Position numbers and translations under genes: made by a program
Notes under the pieces: model-generated
Seen by the model: the letters and a program-made list of their open reading frames with translations, nothing else
The model's database searches: none
Told to the model about the DNA's origin: nothing
Part shown: positions 38,155-47,269 of the stretch, in pieces
Numbering within the stretch: the stretch's first letter is position 1
Layout of the letters: every line of letters starts with the position of its first letter
Assembly (NCBI RefSeq): GCF_001305575.3
Contig: NZ_CP012373.2
Span: 1,302,001 to 1,366,000, forward strand
DNA length: 64,000 bases
From: Beggiatoa leptomitoformis
GTDB taxonomy: Bacteria > Pseudomonadota > Gammaproteobacteria > Beggiatoales > Beggiatoaceae
Direction: 5' to 3'

Positions 38155-40521
38155 TCAATGTCGTAACAATGCTAACACCCAAAAATCGCGCAAATATTGT
38201 GTTTCTACGAAATTTAAGGCATTGCTTAAATCAATGTCTAAATCTTTATTTTGAATATCCGTTATTAATTTATATAACAACTCATAATTAATTCTATCAG
38301 CCTGTTCCATCAGGTAATAATTACCATTTGCTGCATTTGTAAATTTTTCAATTTCATCTAGCCCTACTTTTCCCTTAATCGTTGGTTCACGACTATCACG
38401 ACAGATACGAAAACGGTATTCTTTATGTTGTAGCACTAAATCATTAAAATTTTTTAAACGGGCGGTAAAAGACGTTCCCACTGCGTATAAAAACCCAACA
38501 ACAAAAACATTTTTTTCTGTCGTGATAGTGATATTTTCGGGAATAACCTTTTTACCATAATACAGACAATCTATCCCAAGCGTGTTGTACTTAGTTGCAT
38601 GAAAAGCATCAAAAATAGTTCGCAACTTGCCCATATCATCAGATTCAGAAATAATTTGTTTTTTCTCATAATCAGCAACTAACTGTTGTTTAGTTGCTGT
38701 GAGATACGACAATAAATCTGCCTCCGACATCGTTGTCGATGCTGTGGGCGGGGGAGTGCTAACGGGCAACTCTACAATACCAACCTTCTGTTTTAATAAA
38801 CTAATTTCTGCTTTTAATTGAGTGATAACTTGCCGAATACTCGCTTCAAACGTGAGTTTTTCATTATCTAATGGTGGTAATGCAATCCCTTCAGCACGAT
38901 AACGAAAATATTCCGCCGCTCGATTTAATACCGTGCGAATTGAATAAAAACTTAAAATTTCAGTAAAATCGCTATCGTGAAGTAACTTTTTTAAATCAAT
39001 ATCCTGCGCCCGTGCTTTTAAAAAAAGGATTTCTTGCAACGTTTCTGCATTTGGGCGATTCAGGGTGATTCGATATTGTGATACACGGTCAATAATAGAA
39101 CTGTCAAAAATGTTTTGAAAAGTTGCCCAACGGTCTGGAAATAAATTTAGGATAATTAAACTATTAGGAACTGCCGTAAAAATTTCTTTTAATCCATTGC
39201 CAAACTGTGCGAGTAGTGTTTCATTCTCGCGCAAGCCTTCTAACTGGTCAAAAACGATAATCAAGGGTTCATCAATAATGGACAACCGTCCAAAAACTAT
39301 CATGGCTTGCAAGGAAAAATCTTCTAAATTTAATTCATTATCCCAATTAGGTAAGCCAATTAATTTTAATTCTTCCTCTTCTAAGGTCGCGCCCGCTAAC
39401 CAGCGTTTTACCAACTCACGACGGTTAGTATCCTTATAAGAACAATATTTAATCAAGCCTTTGATAATGGCGGTTGCAATGCCCGCAAAACTATATTGAC
39501 TTTCCCACCAGCTAATCGTATTTTTTTCTAAATGAGACCAGTTTTTTCTTTTTATATCAGTTCCTTCCCCACCTAACTTAGCATAAATATTTAAGTGGTC
39601 AGCAGATAGCGCATTTAAAATAGATTCATCGCTTTTTGATGCTTTTTTCTGATAAAAATCAATCGCAATCTTAGAAAAGCTATGCGCCAATAAATATTCT
39701 AATTGTGAAAAATCGGTATTAGGCACTTTTTCTATAAAAGACTCTAAAATCCGACTATAAACATGATGCAAAACAGCATTAGAATTATTCGGCTGACGAA
39801 TAAATAATAACCGATTATTTTTTAATAGTTCTTGCGCTAAACGCATCATTAAATGTGTTTTTCCACTGCCCGCCTCACCAATAATAATCGCTCCCTTACT
39901 TTGGTGATTTGGGTCTTGCTTTATTTCACTGAGAATAGATTTTAATGTTGCAAATTCATATTGATAAACACTTTTTAAGTCAATATGTTGTTGAAATGGA
40001 TTGTCAACACGACTATCACTAAAAGGATTGATTAACGGCATTTTAATAGAATCGTCCTGATTATCTAAAATTTTACAATAGAGTTGATAGGTAAAAGCTG
40101 CATCATAACGCGCTGAATGAGCCGCATTATTATTAAAATAATGCTTACCTACTTTTAAGCCAAACCGTTTACTTAAATATTCTAAAGAGAAAGAACAGAT
40201 AGTTGGAAAGCATTGTTTTGCAAGTAAATAAGTACAAGCGATTTGTCGCGTTGGAAAGGCTAACTTAACGGATTTAAAGCTCTTTTTCAAGAGTTTTATA
40301 TCATGTTCTGCATAGTGAAAAACCAGCGTTTTATCGGCACTCAGCTTTATAAAATCGTGCAAAATGGTTGCTAATGGCTTGGCATTAAAGTGTGTAGTTG
40401 TTTGATATTCTTGTGTAAAGGCTTCATAAACAAGTTGTCCCTGTGCATCTAGCACGGCAATTTCATTTAATGTGTTTTTGCCTTCGGTGTCGATAACGAG
40501 AAAATTGTCGGGTATTGTCAT
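38155..40521 (-). CDS. DEDDh exonuclease fused to a P-loop ATPase
   Basis: 788 residues. Residues 1-150 are a DnaQ-like 3'-5' exonuclease with every DEDDh residue present: D11 and E13 (VIDTEG), D74 (EHDIKLLK), H135 and D140 (HSARYDAAFTY). A P-loop ATPase of the AAA/STAND type follows: Walker A GEAGSGKTH near 217, Walker B LIIVFDQLEGL near 420, then a sensor-like LIILNLFPDR and a winged-helix-like tail to about 560. A coiled-coil-like stretch (about 575-600) leads to an unrecognised C-terminal domain with KYNTLGIDCLYYGKK. The combination suggests an ATP-regulated DNA- or RNA-degrading enzyme, as in some defence proteins; this is inference. It lies 211 bases upstream of the Sel1-kinase pair in the same direction. 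Confidence 0.78.
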   Translation of the reverse strand: MTIPDNFLVIDTEGKNTLNEIAVLDAQGQLVYEAFTQEYQTTTHFNAKPLATILHDFIKLSADKTLVFHYAEHDIKLLKKSFKSVKLAFPTRQIACTYLLAKQCFPTICSFSLEYLSKRFGLKVGKHYFNNNAAHSARYDAAFTYQLYCKILDNQDDSIKMPLINPFSDSRVDNPFQQHIDLKSVYQYEFATLKSILSEIKQDPNHQSKGAIIIGEAGSGKTHLMMRLAQELLKNNRLLFIRQPNNSNAVLHHVYSRILESFIEKVPNTDFSQLEYLLAHSFSKIAIDFYQKKASKSDESILNALSADHLNIYAKLGGEGTDIKRKNWSHLEKNTISWWESQYSFAGIATAIIKGLIKYCSYKDTNRRELVKRWLAGATLEEEELKLIGLPNWDNELNLEDFSLQAMIVFGRLSIIDEPLIIVFDQLEGLRENETLLAQFGNGLKEIFTAVPNSLIILNLFPDRWATFQNIFDSSIIDRVSQYRITLNRPNAETLQEILFLKARAQDIDLKKLLHDSDFTEILSFYSIRTVLNRAAEYFRYRAEGIALPPLDNEKLTFEASIRQVITQLKAEISLLKQKVGIVELPVSTPPPTASTTMSEADLLSYLTATKQQLVADYEKKQIISESDDMGKLRTIFDAFHATKYNTLGIDCLYYGKKVIPENITITTEKNVFVVGFLYAVGTSFTARLKNFNDLVLQHKEYRFRICRDSREPTIKGKVGLDEIEKFTNAANGNYYLMEQADRINYELLYKLITDIQNKDLDIDLSNALNFVETQYLRDFWVLALLRH

Positions 40522-40563
40522 TGTAGTGATTGATTTTAAAGGACTAGAGCCGTTATAAATGTG

Positions 40564-40590
40564 GGATGCGTTAGCCGTAGCAACGCATCC
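40564..40590. repeat. Intergenic hairpin repeat, GATGCGTT-type copy 2
   Basis: GGATGCGTT and AACGCATCC form a perfect 9-bp stem around AGCCGTAGC. It belongs to the same loose family as the hairpins at 14694 and 58775 and lies between opgH and the exonuclease-ATPase gene. Confidence 0.5.
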
Positions 40591-40640
40591 TCATTTATTT
40601 ATCTTGCAGAATTTTCAGCAAAAACTTTATTCAGATAAAA

Positions 40641-42725
40641 CTAAGGCATATCCGCAACCCGTGTGTTGCCTAAACTATCTGCAATATTTGGCAAACTCCA
40701 CACCATTGTATGTAATTTTAACAAGGTGTTACGGCTAGTTAATAACTTGCGCTTTTCGTCTTGCGTTAGGCTATGAATACCATCTTCTAACAGTTTATAA
40801 ATTAAGCCTTGTAACTCGTGTTGATAACGTTTACCTGTTTCATAAGTTTGTGTTTCGGGCAATAAGGCGGTATGTAGCGCGTTGACATAAGGGTCAACCA
40901 AAACTTGCACAAAACGGCTGGGGTAAGTTGTTACTAACGGGTCTGGCAGTGTTTCATTGACTTTGAGGCGTTGCACAACATACGTCGGGTCGGTTTCTTC
41001 TGGCGTGAGAAATAAGCCGTAGCGACGTGCTAATCGTCCTAATGATACGTGGCTGAGGAGCATGGAAAGCGGAATAGAGAGAACTAACCCCGCTAAAACG
41101 GGCGTAAACCACCAGAAAAAAGTTTCCATATAGTTATAAGACAGCCAGCCCGCGACCACACCGATGATGGTATGGCTGGTATGGGCAGAGAGGGCTTCTA
41201 AAAAGTTGGTGTGGTGGTCGTCACGTTTTTGTGTCATCCATGTGATATTACTACGTAATAAGATGGCAAGCACAAAACGTGATTGAAAGAGCATCATAAT
41301 GGGCGCAAGTAGGGTGGAAAATAGGGTTTCTATCACCACGCTTAGGCTTAATTTTGCCAGCCCTCCGTATTGTTTTAACAAGCCTTTTCTTGTAGTAATG
41401 ATTAGTAAACTGAGAATTTTAGGTAAAAAGAGAAATGTCAGCGTAAAGGCTAACACTGTTGCCATTTCTATGGTGTAAGACACGGGCCATACAGGAAATA
41501 GGGTATCACCAAAAAAATAAATAGGCTCTGTTTGCGCACGGAAGTAGGCATCAATCGCTGTGACAATTAGGAAGAGTAACCACAGTGGCGAAGCAAGATA
41601 GGACATAATTCCCATCAGTAAATGCAAGCGGTTAATGGGGTGTAAGCCTTTGGCAAATAAAATGCGGGTGTGTTGTAAATTACCCTGACACCAACGGCGG
41701 TCACGTTTGGCATAATCAATTAATGTAGGCGGAATTTCTTCATAACTTCCACCAATATCATAGGCTAACCATACATCCCAACCTGCACGTCGTAGCATCG
41801 CTGCTTCAATAAAATCATGGCTAAAAATATCGCCTCCAAAGGGTTCTTTCCCCGGTAATCGGGGGAGTCCGCAATGGTCCATGAAGGCTTTAACCCGTAA
41901 AATTGAGTTGTGTCCCCAGTAGTTACCTTCATTGAGTTGCCAAAAATTTAACCCTGCGGTGAATATAGGATTGTAAACATTGCTGGCAAATTGTTGAATC
42001 CGCGCGAATAAAGATTCTTTATTAATCGGTAACGGTGAAACTTGTAACAGGGCAACATGTTGATTTTTCTCCATCAAGCGCACCATTTTTACCAGTGTTT
42101 CCCCCGACATGATGCTGTCAGCATCGAGAATAATCATAAAGGGATAGTGTGCGCCCCAACGTTGGCAAAAGTCTTTAATATTACCGACTTTACGCTCGCT
42201 ATTTTTTTCTCGATTGCGGTAATAAACATTGATTTTTCCCTGCATGGCTTGTTGCAGAATTTGCCAGCGCATTTCTTCTTCTATCCAAATGTCAGGGTCG
42301 CGGGTGTCACTGATAATAAATACTTCAAAACAGTCGTATTTATTAGTCGTTAGTAAAGATTCACAAATGGAGGTCAGCCCTGCAAAGACACGGCGCGGGT
42401 CTTCATTGTAAATAGGCATAATAATCGCGGTTTTACTACTAGGCGCAATATTATCATCCGCAGGTAAGCTGGCTGAAATGGCGAAGCGGTCGCGTCGAAA
42501 TAGACAGATGATAAAACCGAACATGGCTGTCCAGAAAGAAAAGCATATCCACGTAAATAAAATCGCGTACAGGATTAGCATGGTTAATTCTAAAACGGTA
42601 ATACCATCTTTTTGAAAAACCATGGTTAATAAGCCCAATGCAAATAGGGTTGTAATCCCTACGAGCGAAAAGAGCAAAAAGCGGCGGAATCCTTCGGATT
42701 GTGTAACCGCTTCAAAAGTGTTCAT
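40641..42725 (-). CDS. opgH: Osmoregulated periplasmic glucan glucosyltransferase OpgH
   Basis: 694 residues, shorter than E. coli OpgH (847) because the N-terminal cytoplasmic extension is reduced. GT2 motifs are intact: IIMPIYNEDPRRVFAGL, ILDADSIMSG, SHDFIEAAMLRRAGWDV and the acceptor motif KRDRRWCQGN. About seven membrane helices flank the catalytic domain. OpgH makes and exports beta-1,2-linked glucan backbones to the periplasm. Its usual partner opgG is absent on both sides: the neighbours are the exonuclease-ATPase gene and a divergent secreted DUF3011 protein. Confidence 0.9.
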   Translation of the reverse strand: MNTFEAVTQSEGFRRFLLFSLVGITTLFALGLLTMVFQKDGITVLELTMLILYAILFTWICFSFWTAMFGFIICLFRRDRFAISASLPADDNIAPSSKTAIIMPIYNEDPRRVFAGLTSICESLLTTNKYDCFEVFIISDTRDPDIWIEEEMRWQILQQAMQGKINVYYRNREKNSERKVGNIKDFCQRWGAHYPFMIILDADSIMSGETLVKMVRLMEKNQHVALLQVSPLPINKESLFARIQQFASNVYNPIFTAGLNFWQLNEGNYWGHNSILRVKAFMDHCGLPRLPGKEPFGGDIFSHDFIEAAMLRRAGWDVWLAYDIGGSYEEIPPTLIDYAKRDRRWCQGNLQHTRILFAKGLHPINRLHLLMGIMSYLASPLWLLFLIVTAIDAYFRAQTEPIYFFGDTLFPVWPVSYTIEMATVLAFTLTFLFLPKILSLLIITTRKGLLKQYGGLAKLSLSVVIETLFSTLLAPIMMLFQSRFVLAILLRSNITWMTQKRDDHHTNFLEALSAHTSHTIIGVVAGWLSYNYMETFFWWFTPVLAGLVLSIPLSMLLSHVSLGRLARRYGLFLTPEETDPTYVVQRLKVNETLPDPLVTTYPSRFVQVLVDPYVNALHTALLPETQTYETGKRYQHELQGLIYKLLEDGIHSLTQDEKRKLLTSRNTLLKLHTMVWSLPNIADSLGNTRVADMP

Positions 42726-43123
42726 AACGTAACCTCGATAACAAAGTTATTTTTAGGAATATCCACAATAAAAGTTGCTATTTTAACCTGAGTTTCAGGA
42801 AAGAAAGAACAAAGTCAGAAAAACATATTTTTTAGTACGATATATCCGTATCGTTCGCTTCTCGCTATAACCAATATAAATTACCCACACGTTTACCGAT
42901 TCACCCTTATAGGATTTTTCGTGTACAACATTATACTTGTCTTGGTGTAACTCATTGTCTAAAAAAAGAGTCGTTTGATAGTCGGTATTTTTACAAAAAT
43001 AAAAATAAAGTCATGTACTTTCAATATTATGGCATAAATTATGCCTCATCTATTAAAAACTCCGATAGACTTAATTAATCATAACAAGCCAATTATTTAC
43101 ATAATTGATATAAGGAAAAAAAT
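42726..43123. other. Intergenic region between opgH and the DUF3011 gene
   Basis: 398 bases between divergent genes. It contains the 15-base palindrome GGCATAAATTATGCC at 43031-43045, shared in nearly the same form with the region upstream of the Nudix-ThiE gene. Otherwise it is AT-rich without a recognisable gene; promoters of both genes should lie here. Confidence 0.45.
43031..43045. promoter_or_regulatory. Palindrome GGCATAAATTATGCC, site 1
   Basis: A perfect dyad with 7-base arms GGCATAA/TTATGCC, 79 bases before the DUF3011 start codon. A 14-of-15 match is at 44186-44200. Size and spacing fit a dimeric regulator operator; the binding protein is unknown. Confidence 0.4.
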
Positions 43124-43966
43124 ATGCTTACTTTAACACGTAACCTTTTGATATACACGTTGTTTGCAACTGTGGGTTGTGGTATGAGTCCTGTTATGGC
43201 AGACAGCAAATGGGATCGTTTTGATTCTGGTGTAGGGAGCGAACAAACACCACCGCCTGAAGCCCCACCCCCAAAAAGAGGACAGGGAGCGGTTGTTACT
43301 CCCGAAAATAAATCAACATGGAAAGATTATGATACCCCCTCTCGTTCAGCGAATAAGTTCAACGGGGATAATTATGATCAGGGTCGGAATTATGATCAGG
43401 GGCGAAATTATGATCGGAGTCGGGATGATAAAGACTGGACTAAGCGGCGCGAGTGGCATGAGCGGGATTCTCCGCGTTACGATGATAACCGTAATTCCGA
43501 CGGCAATATGCGGCGTTATTATCCGAATTATGAAGAAGATAACACATCAGGTTCTTCCTCAGACAATCGGATTACCTGCAATTCTTACAAAAATGGGTAT
43601 GTTTACTGTAAAACGAATGTTCGTGGACGTGTGCAGATATACAAACAAATCAGCAATGCTGAGTGTCGTTATAACGATTCATGGGGGTATGATAATGGGG
43701 GGATTTGGGTAACTAACGGTTGTCGAGCGGAGTTTTCTATTGAAAATAAAGGTCGTAACAATCGGGATGATACCTCATCAGGCAAGACTATTGTTTGTAA
43801 TTCGGAAAACCATAATTACACGTATTGTGAAGTGAATACCCGACGTGGGGTTAAACTTTATCGTCAACTGAGCGATTCCGCCTGCGAACTTGGCGATACG
43901 TGGGGATATGATAAACGCGGTGTTTGGGTTGATGCGGGTTGTCGAGCTGAATTTGTTGTGTATTAA
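43124..43966 (+). CDS. Secreted protein with two DUF3011 repeats
   Basis: 280 residues. A signal peptide (residues 1-27, ending VMA) is followed by a Pro-rich segment, an Asp/Arg/Tyr-rich stretch with NYDQGR repeats (about 85-135), and two DUF3011 repeats (about 148-205 and 222-278). Each repeat has the pattern C...YC, Q(L/I)S..(A/E)C, D(S/T)WGYD, G(I/V)WV and a final GCRAEF. The paired cysteines suggest disulfides in the periplasm or outside the cell. The function of DUF3011 is unknown. A terminator follows at 44004. Confidence 0.85.
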   Translation: MLTLTRNLLIYTLFATVGCGMSPVMADSKWDRFDSGVGSEQTPPPEAPPPKRGQGAVVTPENKSTWKDYDTPSRSANKFNGDNYDQGRNYDQGRNYDRSRDDKDWTKRREWHERDSPRYDDNRNSDGNMRRYYPNYEEDNTSGSSSDNRITCNSYKNGYVYCKTNVRGRVQIYKQISNAECRYNDSWGYDNGGIWVTNGCRAEFSIENKGRNNRDDTSSGKTIVCNSENHNYTYCEVNTRRGVKLYRQLSDSACELGDTWGYDKRGVWVDAGCRAEFVVY

Positions 43967-44003
43967 TCCTATCGTGTAGCAAGTTAGTTATTGGTTGATT
44001 TTG

Positions 44004-44043
44004 AAAAAACCCAGTAGATTTTAAAAGTCTGCTGGGTTTTTTA
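44004..44043 (+). terminator. Intrinsic terminator after the DUF3011 gene
   Basis: AAAACCCAG.AGA pairs with TCT.CTGGGTTTT around TTTTAAAAG with one mismatch and ends in TTTTTT, 38 bases past the stop. Confidence 0.85.
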
Positions 44044-44185
44044 GTTTATAGCTAATCATAATTTACGGTATTATCAGAATATTAGGCGGGATTAAAGATT
44101 AAAAAACAATACTTTTATGCCTGAAAATTTTGTTAGTTTTGGTCATTCTAATGCAGACAGATTTTAATTTGATGTATAGATGGAC

Positions 44186-44200
44186 GGCATAAATCATGCC
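44186..44200. promoter_or_regulatory. Palindrome GGCATAAATCATGCC, site 2
   Basis: It differs from site 1 (43031) by a single base and lies 167 bases before the Nudix-ThiE start. It may be an operator for the same regulator or a conserved piece of a small repeat. Confidence 0.4.
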
Positions 44201-44366
44201 TTGTTTTTTAAAAAAACAGGTAAACTTGTTATATATGCCTTTCAGTATAAATTTTTCTTTTATCTCTTTTACTAAAATTTATGCGCGAAAGAAGCGATAA
44301 CCAGCACCGTTATTTTTAATAATGGCGTATGTATCATGAAATGATTTTAAGTGGAGTAGTCTAAGA

Positions 44367-45323
44367 ATGACGAATTTAGCACCGTTACATGTGGTTGCGG
44401 GGGTGGTGCGTAATGCACAAGGCGATATTTTATTAGCCCGCCGTCATCCAACAAAAGAACATGGCGATTTGTGGGAATTTCCGGGGGGGAAACGTGAAGT
44501 TGGTGAACAGCCCGAAGAAACTTTAGTTCGTGAATTTAAAGAAGAAGTAGATATAACGATTCAACGCGCTCATCCATTAATCCGTATTCGGCATACTTAT
44601 ACGCACCGCGAAGTTTTGCTTGATGTTTGGTCAGTAGAACAATTTAGCGGAAAAGCGTGGGGACGTGAGGGGCAACCTATCGAATGGTGCGCGCCGCATT
44701 TGTTGCGAACGAAAACATTTCCCGCTGCTAATTATCCCGTTATTACCGCAGCATTATTGCCCGCTGTTTATCTGATTACGGCTGAACCTTTAAAACGGAA
44801 TGATCCTAAATTTTTTTATCAATTAGAACGTAATTTGGAGCAAGGTATTCAATTATTACAATTTCGTTCTTCTTTTTTAGATGCGCATGAATATTGTTAT
44901 TGTGCAGAAAAAATTCTTACGATTTGTGAGCCTTATAAAGTCCAAGTTTTAGCTTATACAACACCAGCGATTGCGCTATCGGTTGGTGTGCATGGTGTGC
45001 ATTTACAACAAGCTGATTTATTACAACTGGTTGAACGTCCTTTAAAAAAAGACTTATGGGTTGCCGCTTCTTGTCATACACCGGATGATATTAAACAAGC
45101 TCAAACAATAGATTTAGATTTTGTTACCTTAAGCCCTATCCGTGCAACAAGTAATGCATTAGGTTGGCTCACTTTTTTTACCCAGACAGAACAAGCGAAA
45201 ATACCTGTTTTTGCCAGTGGTGGATTGCAATATCAAGATATAGGCTTTGCGTGGGCGCATGGCGGACAGGGCATTGCAGGACAAAAAAAAATATGGGATA
45301 GCACGATGCACCCTATTAATTAA
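44367..45323 (+). CDS. MutT-type Nudix hydrolase fused to a ThiE-like domain
   Basis: 318 residues. Residues 1-130 are a MutT domain with Nudix box GGKREVGEQPEETL and REFKEEVD (the final Gly replaced by Asp), expected to clear 8-oxo-dGTP. Residues about 132-315 are ThiE-like: LEQGIQLLQFRSS, GVHGVHLQQADLL, DFVTLSPIRATS, and VFASGGLQYQDIG. This Nudix-ThiE fusion is known from gammaproteobacteria; the second half may have lost thiamine-phosphate synthase function, as the usual HxGQ(E/D)D loop reads HLQQADL. It lies 48 bases upstream of the GspE/PilB gene. Confidence 0.85.
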   Translation: MTNLAPLHVVAGVVRNAQGDILLARRHPTKEHGDLWEFPGGKREVGEQPEETLVREFKEEVDITIQRAHPLIRIRHTYTHREVLLDVWSVEQFSGKAWGREGQPIEWCAPHLLRTKTFPAANYPVITAALLPAVYLITAEPLKRNDPKFFYQLERNLEQGIQLLQFRSSFLDAHEYCYCAEKILTICEPYKVQVLAYTTPAIALSVGVHGVHLQQADLLQLVERPLKKDLWVAASCHTPDDIKQAQTIDLDFVTLSPIRATSNALGWLTFFTQTEQAKIPVFASGGLQYQDIGFAWAHGGQGIAGQKKIWDSTMHPIN

Positions 45324-45371
45324 TAACCAAACCATTTTATTACTTTTCAATATCACCGATTTTTTATCTTT

Positions 45372-47090
45372 ATGTCCACTGCTCTAGTTGAAGCGATTAC
45401 CACACCAACACCCGCTCGTTTAGGAGAAATGTTAGTAGCAACGGCACTTGCAACCTCTACCGACATTCAACGTGCGCTCGAATTTCAAAACCGTTTTGGG
45501 GGGCGACTTGGGGCGGTGTTAATTCGTATGGGCGCAATTTCTGAGGACGGGTTATTAATCACCCTAGCCCAACAATTGAATATTGCAGTGATTCCTACCG
45601 CACAACTACCAACAGATGTTAATTTATTACTCAATGGCTTAGAAAAAACAGGGTTAGAAAAAGAATGGTGTTTAGATCAGGAATTAGTTATCTGGACGCA
45701 AGTCGAATCGGAAAAAATTTATTGTATTGCGCGTGACCCTTTAGACGATACCTTGCACGAAGTTCTGGATAATCGTTTTACTTCACAGATAGTATGGTAT
45801 TTAGCCCGTAACCAAGATTTAGATAGATTATTGGATATGTTGGCAAAAGCGCGCCTAAATGCAGACGATGTGAATACAGACGATGTTCATTTATTGCGTG
45901 AGCTTGCCGAAGGTGCGCCCGTTGTTGAATTTGTTAGCAATATGTTTTCTCAGGCGATAGACCGCCGCGCCTCTGATGTACACGTAGAACCAGAAGAACA
46001 CACTTTTTTTGTTCGTTATCGCGTAGATGGGGTGTTATATGAGCATCTCAATTTACCTAAAGAGCGTTTTAACGCCATTGCTTCACGCATTAAATTGATT
46101 TCAGGCTTAGATATTGCGGAACGGCGTTTACCACAAGATGGGCGACTTAACACGCGCGTCAGTGGACAAGAGTTAGATATTCGTGTGTCTTGTTTGCCGG
46201 GAGTACATGGTGAATCAATAGTCATGCGCTTATTGCCTAAAGAACGTCAAACCAGTCGACTAGACCGCTTAGGTTTTGCAACTGACCACCTACAACTTTT
46301 TAAACAATGGATTGGTGAACCGCACGGTATTATTTTGGTAACAGGTCCAACAGGCTCAGGAAAATCAACAACGTTATATGCTGCGTTAGATGAAGTTAAT
46401 GACCGTTCACAAAAAATTATCACCGTTGAAGACCCTGTAGAATATCAATTAAAAGGGGTGACACAAGTTCAAGCCCATAGCGATATAGGCTACACCTTTG
46501 CGAGCGCATTACGCGCCATTCTGCGTCAAGACCCTGATATTATTATGATAGGTGAAATCCGCGACCGTGAAACAGCAGAAATTGCCATTCAAGCCTCCCT
46601 CACAGGACACATGGTACTTTCTACACTCCACACAAATGATGCGGTTAGCGCGTTTACCCGTTTAGTTGATATGGGTGTTGAACCTTTTTTAGTGGCTACC
46701 TCATTACGTGCCGTACAAGCACAACGGCTTGTTCGTCGTTTATGTAGCCACTGTGCCAAACCAACTAAGCCCTTAATGGCTGTTCTTGAACGGTTAAATG
46801 AGATTATACCCCCTTATTTAGCCACGCAATCCGCTAATTGGTTAGAAGCCGTTGGTTGCACCCATTGCCAAGGCACAGGCTATCAAGGACGTGTTGGGAT
46901 TTATGAACTGGTTTACATCACGCCAGAATTACAAACCTTAGTTTTAAACCGCGCGCCCGTCAGTGAATTACGTCGTTTAGCCTCGCGCCAAGGTTTCCGC
47001 AATTTACGCGAAGATGGCTGGTTAAAAGCCTATCAAGGCATGACCAGTATTGAAGAAGTCTTACGTGTTACTGAAGAAGGAATGGTTTAA
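45372..47090 (+). CDS. GspE/PilB-type secretion or pilus assembly ATPase
   Basis: 572 residues. An N-terminal GspE_N/MshEN domain (about 15-100, GRLGAVLIRMGAISEDGL) precedes the motor: Walker A GPTGSGKSTTLYAAL (about 321-335), Asp box SDIGYTFASALRAILRQDPD, Walker B IIMIGEIRDRETAEIA, and a C4 zinc module (CSHC and CTHC). The sequence of the N-terminal part and the IASRIK.MSGLDIAE-like region resembles type II secretion GspE; PilB or MshE cannot be excluded. No inner-membrane partner (GspF/PilC) or pilin is adjacent. Confidence 0.85.
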   Translation: MSTALVEAITTPTPARLGEMLVATALATSTDIQRALEFQNRFGGRLGAVLIRMGAISEDGLLITLAQQLNIAVIPTAQLPTDVNLLLNGLEKTGLEKEWCLDQELVIWTQVESEKIYCIARDPLDDTLHEVLDNRFTSQIVWYLARNQDLDRLLDMLAKARLNADDVNTDDVHLLRELAEGAPVVEFVSNMFSQAIDRRASDVHVEPEEHTFFVRYRVDGVLYEHLNLPKERFNAIASRIKLISGLDIAERRLPQDGRLNTRVSGQELDIRVSCLPGVHGESIVMRLLPKERQTSRLDRLGFATDHLQLFKQWIGEPHGIILVTGPTGSGKSTTLYAALDEVNDRSQKIITVEDPVEYQLKGVTQVQAHSDIGYTFASALRAILRQDPDIIMIGEIRDRETAEIAIQASLTGHMVLSTLHTNDAVSAFTRLVDMGVEPFLVATSLRAVQAQRLVRRLCSHCAKPTKPLMAVLERLNEIIPPYLATQSANWLEAVGCTHCQGTGYQGRVGIYELVYITPELQTLVLNRAPVSELRRLASRQGFRNLREDGWLKAYQGMTSIEEVLRVTEEGMV

Positions 47091-47185
47091 TCATTAAAAA
47101 CGGTTCAAATCAGGCTGTTCAGAATGGTCAGCATTCAAAAAACTAATTGACTTACTTTTAAACGCAAAACTCTGAAGTAATACAA

Positions 47186-47218
47186 ATGGATAGTATCGCG
47201 TCAAACGATAATATCCAT
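47186..47218. repeat. GGATA-type palindromic element, copy 3
   Basis: The 29-base core GGATAGTATCG...CGATAATATCC (47188-47216) has arms ATGGATA/TATCCAT and an inner ATCG/CGAT stem. Layout and length equal the element at 19420-19448. It sits between the convergent secretion ATPase and coaBC and may help end both transcripts. Confidence 0.6.
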
Positions 47219-47269
47219 TAAATAAAAACGTGCTACATTTTGCTTTGGACAAATGGTCTATTTTTTTAA

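Larger units (their letters stand above)
43967..44366. other. Intergenic region between DUF3011 and Nudix-ThiE genes
   Basis: 400 bases with a terminator at 44004-44043, the second GGCATAAAT palindrome at 44186-44200, and directly after it an A/T inverted repeat (CTTGTTTTTT/AAAAAAACAGG). No small gene or RNA is evident. Confidence 0.45.

Noticed and set aside
47091-47130. GGTTCAAATC word as a possible tRNA T-arm
   Set aside because: No acceptor stem, anticodon arm or CCA-like end can be built around it.
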